Positions 1 to 6,482 of a stretch of DNA of 29,087 nucleotides are shown here, piece after piece. Source of the stretch: Deltaproteobacteria bacterium (GTDB taxonomy: Bacteria > Desulfobacterota > Binatia > Binatales > Binataceae); contig JAJZAG010000005.1 of assembly GCA_021799555.1 (NCBI GenBank), positions 1 through 29,087 on the forward strand, written 5' to 3'. Below the pieces are notes generated by a model. The model did no database searches. It saw nothing but the letters and a program-made list of their open reading frames with translations, and was not told where the DNA came from. Position 1 is the stretch's first letter, and every line of letters starts with the position of its first letter. The position numbers and the translations under genes are program-made.

Positions 1-1
1 C

Positions 2-175
2 CTGATGCGCCTCGCCATCGCGGCGATCCTGCCGATATGGGCGCTCGCGATGCTTGCGATCGGACTCGAATACCAATCGCCGTGGTGGATCGGTACCGGC
101 CTCGTAGTCGGCGTGGTGGGCGCTCTGATGCTCGCCGGAAGTCCGCTTGCGGACCTAATCATGAAGGATCGCTGA
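2..175 (+). CDS. C-terminal end of a small membrane protein (partial)
   Basis: An open frame enters from the left edge and ends at TGA 173-175, giving 57 visible residues. Most are hydrophobic: two probable membrane segments (roughly residues 3-22 and 30-48) are separated by a short polar turn containing YQSPWW, and the protein ends in the charged tail IMKDR. An ATG lies at position 5, so a very short complete gene is possible, but an open frame running in from upstream is more likely. I do not recognise the family and assign no function. Confidence 0.5.
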   Translation: MMRLAIAAILPIWALAMLAIGLEYQSPWWIGTGLVVGVVGALMLAGSPLADLIMKDR

Positions 176-227
176 ATACCCGCGGTTGATTTGCCCGCTC
201 TTTGTTCGGCGGCTATTCTCGCATTGC

Positions 228-563
228 ATGCCGATCTTCGAATATCAGTGTTCGCGTTGCAGGAAGGTAAGCTCGCACGTCGTGCTGAACCCAAAGCATC
301 GCGAGCGCAGACTATGTCCCGACTGCGGAGCGTCGCGGCTTAAGCGCGTTATGTCGGCGTTCGCGGTGGTCGAGAGCGAAGCGTCGCGGCTGGCGAATTT
401 CGACACTTCGAAACCACGCGACGAATCATTCTACCGCGACTCGCGCAATATCGGATTGTGGGCCAAGAAACGCGCCCGCGATCTGGGCGTCGATTTGGGA
501 ACCAAGTTCGACGCGACCGTCGAAAAGGCGCGCACCGGCAAACTCATCAAGGATATGGAGTAA
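228..563 (+). CDS. FmdB-family zinc ribbon protein
   Basis: A 111-residue protein starting MPIFEYQC, the typical opening of FmdB/CxxC_CxxC_SSSS regulatory-protein domains. Two CxxC knuckles (CSRC near residue 8 and CPDC near residue 30) would bind one zinc ion in the first 45 residues. The rest is charged, contains YRDSRN, and is probably helical. The frame is open from a TTG at 186, but the family motif begins at the ATG at 228, which I take as the start. FmdB-like proteins are small and usually poorly characterised; some have been linked to regulation of amide or formamide metabolism, and nothing nearby supports that here. A related small zinc protein lies 119 bases downstream. The family is confident, the role unknown. 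Confidence 0.8.
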   Translation: MPIFEYQCSRCRKVSSHVVLNPKHRERRLCPDCGASRLKRVMSAFAVVESEASRLANFDTSKPRDESFYRDSRNIGLWAKKRARDLGVDLGTKFDATVEKARTGKLIKDME

Positions 564-682
564 ATGCGATGGCCGCGGCCGGAGCGATTGCCGAATTGGT
601 TGCCCCATCGCGGTGGCGTGGCAGGGATGCAGCCGTGGTTATCTGATGAATACGCGGTCGTGATGCAGCGAGGGCGGAAAAA

Positions 683-943
683 ATGAGCGACGAAAAAGAT
701 CGTCTGGGCGACAAGTTTCGCGATGTCGAAGCGGCGCGCGAGTCCGAATGGGCGCGCAAGCACGACCAGGAACTGCTCGAAAAATTGCGCGCGCGCGTCA
801 AAGTAACGCTCAAATGCCCTGTTTGCCAGCGCCCGCTCGCTGAACGTGTCGTCGGTGGAATCGCGATGCTGGCGTGTCCGAAGGGTGACGGGGCGTGGCT
901 CGACTCGCACGCGCTCGAAAGCCTCGTGAAATCGCGCAAGTAG
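683..943 (+). CDS. zf-TFIIB-like small zinc protein, one ligand missing
   Basis: An 86-residue protein. The first 40 residues are highly charged and probably helical. A zf-TFIIB-type module follows: CPVC at residues 45-48, then ACPKGDGAWLD at 64-74. The family normally reads C-P-x-C-x-G-x-W-L-D in the second half. Here the position of the fourth cysteine is Gly68 (codon GGT at 884-886), one base away from TGT. Only three cysteines remain, so zinc binding may be weakened or completed by a nearby histidine (His76). The ATG at 683 follows a purine-rich stretch. The function of these proteins is generally unknown. The gene sits just before the complex I operon, but about 140 bases separate them, so I do not assume co-transcription. 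Confidence 0.7.
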   Translation: MSDEKDRLGDKFRDVEAARESEWARKHDQELLEKLRARVKVTLKCPVCQRPLAERVVGGIAMLACPKGDGAWLDSHALESLVKSRK

Positions 944-1035
944 CGCGCGGAGCCGGTGGGAGCGCGATTTCCAGAGCTGCCGCCCTGAAGAAGCGCCGCT
1001 TAAGTATTGGCGAGCGTCAGTTGAAGCCACCCTGC

Positions 1036-1064
1036 TTGACAGTTCGATCGGGGCCAACTAATTG
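1036..1064 (+). promoter_or_regulatory. Possible sigma70-type promoter of the nuo operon
   Basis: A perfect -35 box, TTGACA, lies at 1036-1041. With 17-base spacing the -10 position (1059-1064) reads TAATTG, a poor match. Transcription would start about 10-15 bases before the nuoA ATG at 1084, leaving a very short leader that still contains GAGGGA as a ribosome binding site. The good -35 and the position before a long operon support the call; the weak -10 keeps confidence low. Confidence 0.35.
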
Positions 1065-1083
1065 AGGGATCGGTAAACCACTC

Positions 1084-1470
1084 ATGTATCTGAACTTCGG
1101 TGTGCCGCTCGCCCTGACCGTGATCGGAATCGGTTTCGTTGCGCTGATGTTCGGCTTGCAGAAGCTGCTCGCGCCGAACAATCCATATCCGCGCAAGCTG
1201 ATTCCCTACGAGTGCGGCGAGCCGCCGACGGGACGCGCGTGGATTAACTTTAACGTGCGATTTTATCTAATCGCGCTAATCTTCGTTGTATTCGAAGTCG
1301 AGGTCGCCTTCGTGTATCCGATCGCCGCCGTCTATCTCGATTGGGTGCGGCGCGGCGCGGCGCTCGCCGCGCTGAGCGAAATTCTGGTCTTTCTGCTTAT
1401 CCTGTTCGCGGGACTCGCCTATGTGTGGGTCAAGCATGACCTCGAATGGATCAAAAAGGTTCCGGAGTAG
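1084..1470 (+). CDS. nuoA: NADH-quinone oxidoreductase subunit A
   Basis: A 128-residue membrane subunit of respiratory complex I. It has three hydrophobic segments (about residues 5-30, 60-83 and 93-115). The conserved loop between the first two carries YECGEPP, followed by the FNVRFYLIALIF block, both NuoA hallmarks. In complex I, NuoA sits near the quinone entry site with NuoH, J and K and helps couple quinone reduction to proton translocation. It is the first gene of an 11-gene operon, and nuoB starts 23 bases after its stop. Length and motifs are normal. Confidence 0.97.
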   Translation: MYLNFGVPLALTVIGIGFVALMFGLQKLLAPNNPYPRKLIPYECGEPPTGRAWINFNVRFYLIALIFVVFEVEVAFVYPIAAVYLDWVRRGAALAALSEILVFLLILFAGLAYVWVKHDLEWIKKVPE

Positions 1471-1493
1471 AGGGGAACGGGGACGATTCAATT

Positions 1494-2003
1494 ATGTCGC
1501 TGCTCAATACGTTGCCGGATTATGTGCTCACCACCAAGACCGATGAGCTGCTCAACTGGATGCGCAAGTCGAGCCTCTGGTACATGCTTTTCGGCCTTGC
1601 CTGTTGCGCGATCGAATTGATGCATACCGGAGGGCCGCGCGCTGATATCGAACGCTTCGGCGCGACGCCGCGCGCCTCGGCGCGCCAATCCGACCTGATG
1701 ATCGTGGCCGGCACCTTGACGCTCAAGATGGCGCTGCGCACGCGGCTCCTTTACGATCAAATGCCCGATCCCAAGTACGTCATCGCGATGGGTAGTTGCG
1801 CGAGCTGCGGCGGGCTGTTTCAGCTCGCCTATTCGGTCTGCGACGGCGTGGACAAGATTCTGCCCGTCGATGTGTACGTACCCGGATGCCCGCCGCGTCC
1901 CGAGGCGCTCACCGAGGGCCTGCTCAAGCTACAGGAAAAGATTATGACCGAGCGCTGGCTGTCGCGCGGAAACGCAAGCCACAATGGCGTGACCGCCGCC
2001 TGA
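1494..2003 (+). CDS. nuoB: NADH-quinone oxidoreductase subunit B
   Basis: A 169-residue peripheral-arm subunit that holds the terminal [4Fe-4S] cluster N2, which passes electrons to quinone. The four expected ligands are visible: adjacent Cys37-Cys38 in FGLACCAIE, Cys102 in MGSCASCGG and Cys132 in VPGCPPRPE. The frame is open further upstream (from 1446, inside nuoA), but the ATG at 1494 follows a G-rich binding site and matches the usual N-terminus, so I chose it. The spacer to nuoC is three bases, indicating translation from one message. No key residue is missing. Confidence 0.97.
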   Translation: MSLLNTLPDYVLTTKTDELLNWMRKSSLWYMLFGLACCAIELMHTGGPRADIERFGATPRASARQSDLMIVAGTLTLKMALRTRLLYDQMPDPKYVIAMGSCASCGGLFQLAYSVCDGVDKILPVDVYVPGCPPRPEALTEGLLKLQEKIMTERWLSRGNASHNGVTAA

Positions 2004-2006
2004 GCG

Positions 2007-2516
2007 ATGGAAGCGCTCGCGATATATCAGCGGCTTGCCGAGCAGTTCGGCGACCGCATTCTCGAAACGGTCAGCAAGAAGCCCGATCCATTCTGCGTCG
2101 TCGATCCCGCGGCGATTGTCGAGGTCGCGCAATACCTGCACGACGACCCCGAGCTCGCGATGGATTGTCTATCGAACCAGAGCGGCGTCGATTACAAAGA
2201 TCGCATCGAGGTCGTCTATCACCTGTTCTCCTACTCGCATCGTCATGGCGCCGTGCTGAAGGTCAAGCTCCCGCGCGAAAATCCGGCGGTCCGGACCGTC
2301 GAGAGCGTCTGGAAATCCGCCAACTGGATGGAGCGCGAAATCTTCGACCTGCTCGGCGTGACCTTTGACGGCCACAGCGATCTGCGCCGGATTCTGCTGC
2401 CCGAGGATTGGGTGGGATATCCTCTGCGCAAGGATTTCGTCGAGCCGCTCGAATATCATGGAATCTCAACCGTCCGCGAAAGTCCGATTCTCCGGCTCGA
2501 CCCGAAGGCCAAATGA
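2007..2516 (+). CDS. nuoC: NADH-quinone oxidoreductase subunit C
   Basis: A 169-residue soluble subunit of the quinone-reducing module of complex I (30-kDa family). The C-terminal half carries the family signature: WMEREIFDLLGV around residues 110-121, then a DLRRILLPEDW block and PLRKD near residue 150. The gene is a stand-alone nuoC, not fused to nuoD as in E. coli. Its stop codon overlaps the nuoD start (ATGA at 2513-2516), so the two are probably translationally coupled. It starts three bases after nuoB. Confidence 0.96.
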   Translation: MEALAIYQRLAEQFGDRILETVSKKPDPFCVVDPAAIVEVAQYLHDDPELAMDCLSNQSGVDYKDRIEVVYHLFSYSHRHGAVLKVKLPRENPAVRTVESVWKSANWMEREIFDLLGVTFDGHSDLRRILLPEDWVGYPLRKDFVEPLEYHGISTVRESPILRLDPKAK

Positions 2517-3631
2517 ACACGCTGCGCACCGAAGAAATGACCCTCAACATGGGTCCGCAGCATCCCTCGACTCATGGCGTGCTGCGCTTTATCGTCCGCG
2601 CCGACGGCGAGGTGATGCGCGAGGCTGTGCCCGACGTGGGCTACCTGCATCGTTCGATTGAGAAAATCGCCGAGAAGGTCGGCTATCACGGCTTCATGCC
2701 CTATACCGATCGCGTCGATTACGTGTGCGCGATGTTCACGAATCAGGGATGGGGCATGGCGTGCGAGAAGCTGGCCGGAATCGAGGTGCCGCGCCGCGGC
2801 GAGTATTGCCGCGTTATCGCCGCCGAGTTCAACCGAATCGCCTCGCATCTGCTTTCGGTCGGCACGATGGCGATGGATATCGGCGCGATGACGCCGTTCA
2901 CCCATGCGATCCGCGAGCGCGAAATGATCAACGACCTGATCGAAGAACTCTGCGGCGCGCGCCTGACCTTCAACTACATGCGAATCGGCGGAGTGGGCTT
3001 CGATCTCCCGCCTGGATGGCGCGAGAAGGCGCTTGCCTACCTCGACCATTTCGACCCGATTCTCGAGGAATACAACGCCCTCATCTCGTACAATAAGATT
3101 TATATCGAGCGGCTGGCCAATGTCGGCGTGATCGCCGCCGATGATGCTGTCAATTACAACCTCGTCGGCCCCAATCTGCGCGCCTGCGGCGTCAAGTGGG
3201 ACATCCGCAAGGATATTCCCTACTCGGTCTATCCCGATTTCGAGTTCGAGGTTCCGATCGGCAGCGGACAATGGGGCACGCTCGGCGACGCGATGGATCG
3301 CTACATGGTCCGGATTCGCGAGATGGCCGAGTCCTCGAAAATCCTGCGCCAGGCGCTCAAGCAACTGCCGCCGGGCTCCGTGCTCGCCAAAGTGCCGCGC
3401 AACTTCAAGCCGCCCGCCGGCGAATGTCAGATCCGTGTCGAGTCCGCCCGCGGCGACATGGGATGGTACGTCGTCAGCGACGGCACCGCGTTTCCGTGGC
3501 GGGTCCACGTGCGCACCGGCTCGTTCGCCGCGATGGGAATAACGCAGAAGCTCTCGCGCGGGCTGATGATCGCCGACCTGGTTACGCTCATCGCGAGCCT
3601 CGACGTTATCGCGCCGGAGATTGATCGCTGA
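2513..3631 (+). CDS. nuoD: NADH-quinone oxidoreductase subunit D
   Basis: A 372-residue protein, the 49-kDa subunit that forms the quinone pocket with NuoB. It opens MNTLRTEEMTLNMGPQHPST; the QHPSTHG motif is the conserved quinone-site loop. Other family blocks are YIHRS-like GYLHRSIEK, MPYTDRVDYV, and the C-terminal APEIDR end. The subunit descends from the large subunit of [NiFe] hydrogenases but lacks the nickel cysteines. The frame continues open upstream inside nuoC, but the ATG that overlaps the nuoC stop gives the normal N-terminus and length. A six-base spacer leads to nuoH; in canonical nuo operons nuoE, nuoF and nuoG would come here and they do not. Confidence 0.97.
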   Translation: MNTLRTEEMTLNMGPQHPSTHGVLRFIVRADGEVMREAVPDVGYLHRSIEKIAEKVGYHGFMPYTDRVDYVCAMFTNQGWGMACEKLAGIEVPRRGEYCRVIAAEFNRIASHLLSVGTMAMDIGAMTPFTHAIREREMINDLIEELCGARLTFNYMRIGGVGFDLPPGWREKALAYLDHFDPILEEYNALISYNKIYIERLANVGVIAADDAVNYNLVGPNLRACGVKWDIRKDIPYSVYPDFEFEVPIGSGQWGTLGDAMDRYMVRIREMAESSKILRQALKQLPPGSVLAKVPRNFKPPAGECQIRVESARGDMGWYVVSDGTAFPWRVHVRTGSFAAMGITQKLSRGLMIADLVTLIASLDVIAPEIDR

Positions 3632-3637
3632 ATCGCC

Positions 3638-4828
3638 ATGCGCACGCTCGTGCAAACCCTGCTCGCATCGGGATTCTTCGGCAGAAACACCCCCTATGAT
3701 CTGGTCGCCGCGATTGCCGTCTTTGTCCTGAGCGCCGCGGTCTTTTTGGGCGTTGCCTTTCCCTTCGCAGGAATCGTCAGCTGGGTCGAGCGCCGCGTAT
3801 GGGCGCGCATCCAGTCGCGCGTCGGCCCTAATCGCGTGGGCCCCAACGGCTTCCTCCAATGGCTCGCCGACGGCGTCAAGCATGTCTGTAAGGAGGATAT
3901 CGTCCCAACCGACGCCGACCCCGTCCTGTTCAAGATGGCGCCGTACCTGGTGGTGCTCGCCTTCGTGCTGCCGTGGGCGGTGATGCCGTTTTCCTCGGCG
4001 CTGATCCTGGCGGATCTGAATGTCGGGATTCTCTACATGACGGCCGTGACCGCGATCACCGTGGTTGGCGTGCTGATGGCGGGCTGGGCGTCAAATGACA
4101 AGTGGTCGCTGATCGGCGGTATCCGTTCGGCGGCGCAAATCGTCAGCTACGAGATACCCGCGGGGCTTTCGATCTTTCCCGTCGTGCTGATGACCGGCAC
4201 GCTCTCGATGCAGGGGATAATCCGTGCGCAGGGATGGGCGCCGCAGCATTGGTTTTTGTTCGCCAATCCATTTACTTTCGTCGCCGCCAATATCCTGTTT
4301 ATCTCAGCGCTCGCCGAGGGAAATCGGACCCCGTTCGATCTCCCCGAAGCCGAGTCCGAACTCGTCGCCGGATTTGCGACCGAGTACAGCGGAATGCGCT
4401 ACCTGTTTTTCTTCATGGCCGAGTGGGGCAATTTGTTCATTATCGGCGCGATTATCGCGACCCTGTTCCTCGGCGGATGGCAGTTTCCGCGCGTCTCGAA
4501 CAATCCCGTCGTCATGAATGTGCTCGAGCTAATCACCTTCAACGTCAAGGTCCTGTTCCTGGTTTTCGTCTCGATGTGGGTGCGTGGAACTCTGCCGCGC
4601 GTGCGAATCGATCAACTGATGACGCTATGCTGGAAGTATTTCGTGCCGATCGCGTTCGCCAACATGATTGGCACCGCGATCTGGGTCGCAATCTGGCCCG
4701 AGGGTAACCCGGTGGCCGGCTATATCATGTTCGCGGCGGGAATCGTCGTCGCGATCGTATTTATCCGGCGCGTGGTCTTTTACGCAAAACGCTCGCAGAT
4801 GGAACTGTACTATTACCCGACTATCTAG
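3638..4828 (+). CDS. nuoH: NADH-quinone oxidoreductase subunit H
   Basis: A 396-residue multi-span membrane subunit that anchors the peripheral arm and lines the quinone channel. Clear family motifs are WVERRVWARIQSRVGPNRVG near residues 48-67, the acidic loop AEGNRTPFDLPEAESELVAG, and EYSGMRY shortly after. It is somewhat longer than the common 320-350 residues. The extra length is at the N-terminus and in an additional hydrophobic segment near the C-terminus (about residues 366-385), ending in a basic and tyrosine-rich tail. nuoI begins 34 bases downstream. The function is not in doubt; the end extension looks like lineage variation. Confidence 0.96.
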   Translation: MRTLVQTLLASGFFGRNTPYDLVAAIAVFVLSAAVFLGVAFPFAGIVSWVERRVWARIQSRVGPNRVGPNGFLQWLADGVKHVCKEDIVPTDADPVLFKMAPYLVVLAFVLPWAVMPFSSALILADLNVGILYMTAVTAITVVGVLMAGWASNDKWSLIGGIRSAAQIVSYEIPAGLSIFPVVLMTGTLSMQGIIRAQGWAPQHWFLFANPFTFVAANILFISALAEGNRTPFDLPEAESELVAGFATEYSGMRYLFFFMAEWGNLFIIGAIIATLFLGGWQFPRVSNNPVVMNVLELITFNVKVLFLVFVSMWVRGTLPRVRIDQLMTLCWKYFVPIAFANMIGTAIWVAIWPEGNPVAGYIMFAAGIVVAIVFIRRVVFYAKRSQMELYYYPTI

Positions 4829-4862
4829 AAGCGAATCTCCCGGCCCGTAGACGGAAAATATC

Positions 4863-5432
4863 ATGGGTGCGATTGGCTCTTACGTCGAAAATATAAAAGA
4901 CGCCGTCACCACGATCTTCGAAGGGATGGCGGTCACCGCGTCGCACTTCGTGCGCAAGCCGTACACCGTCCAGTACCCCGACCGCACCGAAGTCCGCGTC
5001 CAGGACACGCTGCCGTTCCGCTACCGCGGCATCCTTGAGGTCGATCTCGAAATCTGCACCGGATGTCTCGCCTGCGAGCGCGCCTGCCCGATCGATTGCA
5101 TCGTGATCGCCGTCGAGAAAGATCCGGCCACGCGCGGCATGATCATCTCCCAGTTCGATATCGATATCGCCAAGTGCATGTTCTGCGGCCTGTGCAGCGA
5201 ACCGTGTCCCACCGGATCGATCCATCATACGACCGAGTTCGAGGGCGCGGATTTCTCGCTCGAGAGCCTGATTCGGCGCTTCGTCAAAGAGCCGATTCAC
5301 GCCTACAAGGCCAAAAAAGGCCCCGAAACCGATCCGCGCCTCGCGCCGATTCTCTCGCGCGGGATGCATTACCTAGACCAGTGGGCGCAGCCGGGCGGCG
5401 ATAAACCCGCTGCCGGCACCGAGGAGTCTTAG
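4863..5432 (+). CDS. nuoI: NADH-quinone oxidoreductase subunit I (2x[4Fe-4S])
   Basis: A 189-residue ferredoxin-like subunit carrying clusters N6a and N6b, which relay electrons toward N2 in NuoB. Both cluster motifs are complete: Cys65/68/71/75 in CTGCLACERACP and Cys105/108/111/115 in CMFCGLCSEPCP. The N-terminal amphipathic stretch (residues 1-30) would lie on the membrane surface. The C-terminal tail after residue 160 is hydrophilic. In an enzyme without NuoEFG, this subunit is one plausible entry point for electrons from a ferredoxin (inference). It lies between nuoH and nuoJ as in standard operons. Confidence 0.97.
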   Translation: MGAIGSYVENIKDAVTTIFEGMAVTASHFVRKPYTVQYPDRTEVRVQDTLPFRYRGILEVDLEICTGCLACERACPIDCIVIAVEKDPATRGMIISQFDIDIAKCMFCGLCSEPCPTGSIHHTTEFEGADFSLESLIRRFVKEPIHAYKAKKGPETDPRLAPILSRGMHYLDQWAQPGGDKPAAGTEES

Positions 5433-5474
5433 CGCGGCGAGGCATTCGCGCGGCGTGGGGAGGGTTCGACTGCG

Positions 5475-5972
5475 ATGCTCCAAAGCGTAATCTTCTATGC
5501 TCTTGCAGCGGGCACAATTGCCTCGGCGGCCGCGGTCGCGTTTTCGCGCAATATCGTTTATTCGACCTTCGCCCTGCTCGGCGCGTTTATGGGTGTGGTT
5601 GGGATTTATATCCTGCTCGCGGCGGATTTTGTCGCGATGGTGCAGTTGCTCGTCTATGTCGGCGGAATCCTCGTCTTGACGATATTCGCCGTGATGCTCA
5701 CGCAGGGAATCGGCGACGTCACGATCTCGAACCGCGCGGTCGGTTCCGTCCCCGCGCTGGTTACCGTCGCGATCGCGGGCGCCGTGATGCTCTACGCTAT
5801 CGCGCATACGCGATGGCATCAGGCGGCCCTCCATGCGGCCGCGCCGACCACCTACGGAATCGGCAACGCGTTTCTGGGCGACTACGTGCTGCCCTTCGAA
5901 GTCGCATCGCTGGTGCTGCTGGCCGCTTTGATCGGCGCGATCGTCATCTCGCGCCACGAGGCGCGGGAGTAA
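5475..5972 (+). CDS. nuoJ: NADH-quinone oxidoreductase subunit J
   Basis: A 165-residue membrane subunit with about five hydrophobic segments. The family features are the N-terminal pattern FYALAAGTIASAAAVAFSRN, YSTFALLGAFMGVVGIYILL, and the central FVAMVQLLVYVGGILVLTIF, which contains the conserved helix with a pi-bulge involved in coupling. The ATG at 5475 is preceded by a strong GGGGAGGG binding site. nuoK starts 18 bases after the stop. Length is normal for short-form NuoJ. Confidence 0.94.
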   Translation: MLQSVIFYALAAGTIASAAAVAFSRNIVYSTFALLGAFMGVVGIYILLAADFVAMVQLLVYVGGILVLTIFAVMLTQGIGDVTISNRAVGSVPALVTVAIAGAVMLYAIAHTRWHQAALHAAAPTTYGIGNAFLGDYVLPFEVASLVLLAALIGAIVISRHEARE

Positions 5973-5990
5973 ACGGAGGCGGGGTTTTCC

Positions 5991-6305
5991 ATGAGCGGCG
6001 CAGTCGGACTCGACCACTACCTGGTCTTAAGTCTAATCATTTTCACCCTCGGAATGTTCACCGTGCTGACGCGCCGCAACGCGATCGGCATCTTGATGGG
6101 CGTCGAATTGATCCTCAACTCGGCCAATATCAACTATCTGGCGTTCGCCTACTACGGCGGCGCAAGGTACGACGGCCAGATTTTCGCCATCTTCGTGATC
6201 ATGCTGGCCGCCGCCGAGGCGGTGATCGGTCTCGCCGTGGTCTTGGCGATCTACCAGAATTTCAGGACGATCGATGTCGGTGCGACCGAGAACCTCAGCG
6301 GATAG
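5991..6305 (+). CDS. nuoK: NADH-quinone oxidoreductase subunit K
   Basis: A 104-residue three-helix membrane subunit related to MrpC antiporter proteins. Visible family motifs are the block GVELILNSANINYLAF in the second helix, with its conserved glutamate, and AAAEAVIGLAVVLAIYQNF in the third helix, with the second conserved glutamate. Both glutamates are part of the proton path of complex I. The start at 5991 gives a standard N-terminus. After the stop the operon opens into a 177-base spacer, unusually large for this cluster, before nuoL. Confidence 0.95.
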   Translation: MSGAVGLDHYLVLSLIIFTLGMFTVLTRRNAIGILMGVELILNSANINYLAFAYYGGARYDGQIFAIFVIMLAAAEAVIGLAVVLAIYQNFRTIDVGATENLSG

Positions 6306-6329
6306 CGGCCGGGCGATGCGCGCGAAAAA

Positions 6330-6348
6330 CGCGGCGTCACGCGCCGCG
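6330..6348 (+). terminator. Hairpin with T-rich tail between nuoK and nuoL (attenuator candidate)
   Basis: Directly after nuoK a perfect 7-bp stem (6330-6336 pairing with 6342-6348) encloses the loop TCACG. About ten bases later the strand is T-rich (ATTTTCCTTTT, 6357-6367). This resembles a weak intrinsic terminator or attenuator rather than a classical one, because the T run is displaced and interrupted. Some 20 bases further a TGCTTATAT stretch (6384-6392) could serve as a weak -10 element for nuoLMN. No coding sequence is convincing in 6306-6482. Confidence 0.3.
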
Positions 6349-6482
6349 ACCCATCGATTTTCCTTTTCGGCGGATCGGTTTTCTGCTTATATCAGCCGCG
6401 TGCCTGAAAGTGATGGCCGATGGCGGCGACGGCGGTGTGCGGCGCTTGATTCCTTCCGGCTGTTGAAAGCGGACCGTATTTG

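Noticed and set aside
2456..3883. A 475-codon - strand open frame across nuoD and nuoH
   Set aside because: Shadow of well-supported genes, with composition typical of antisense GC-rich frames.
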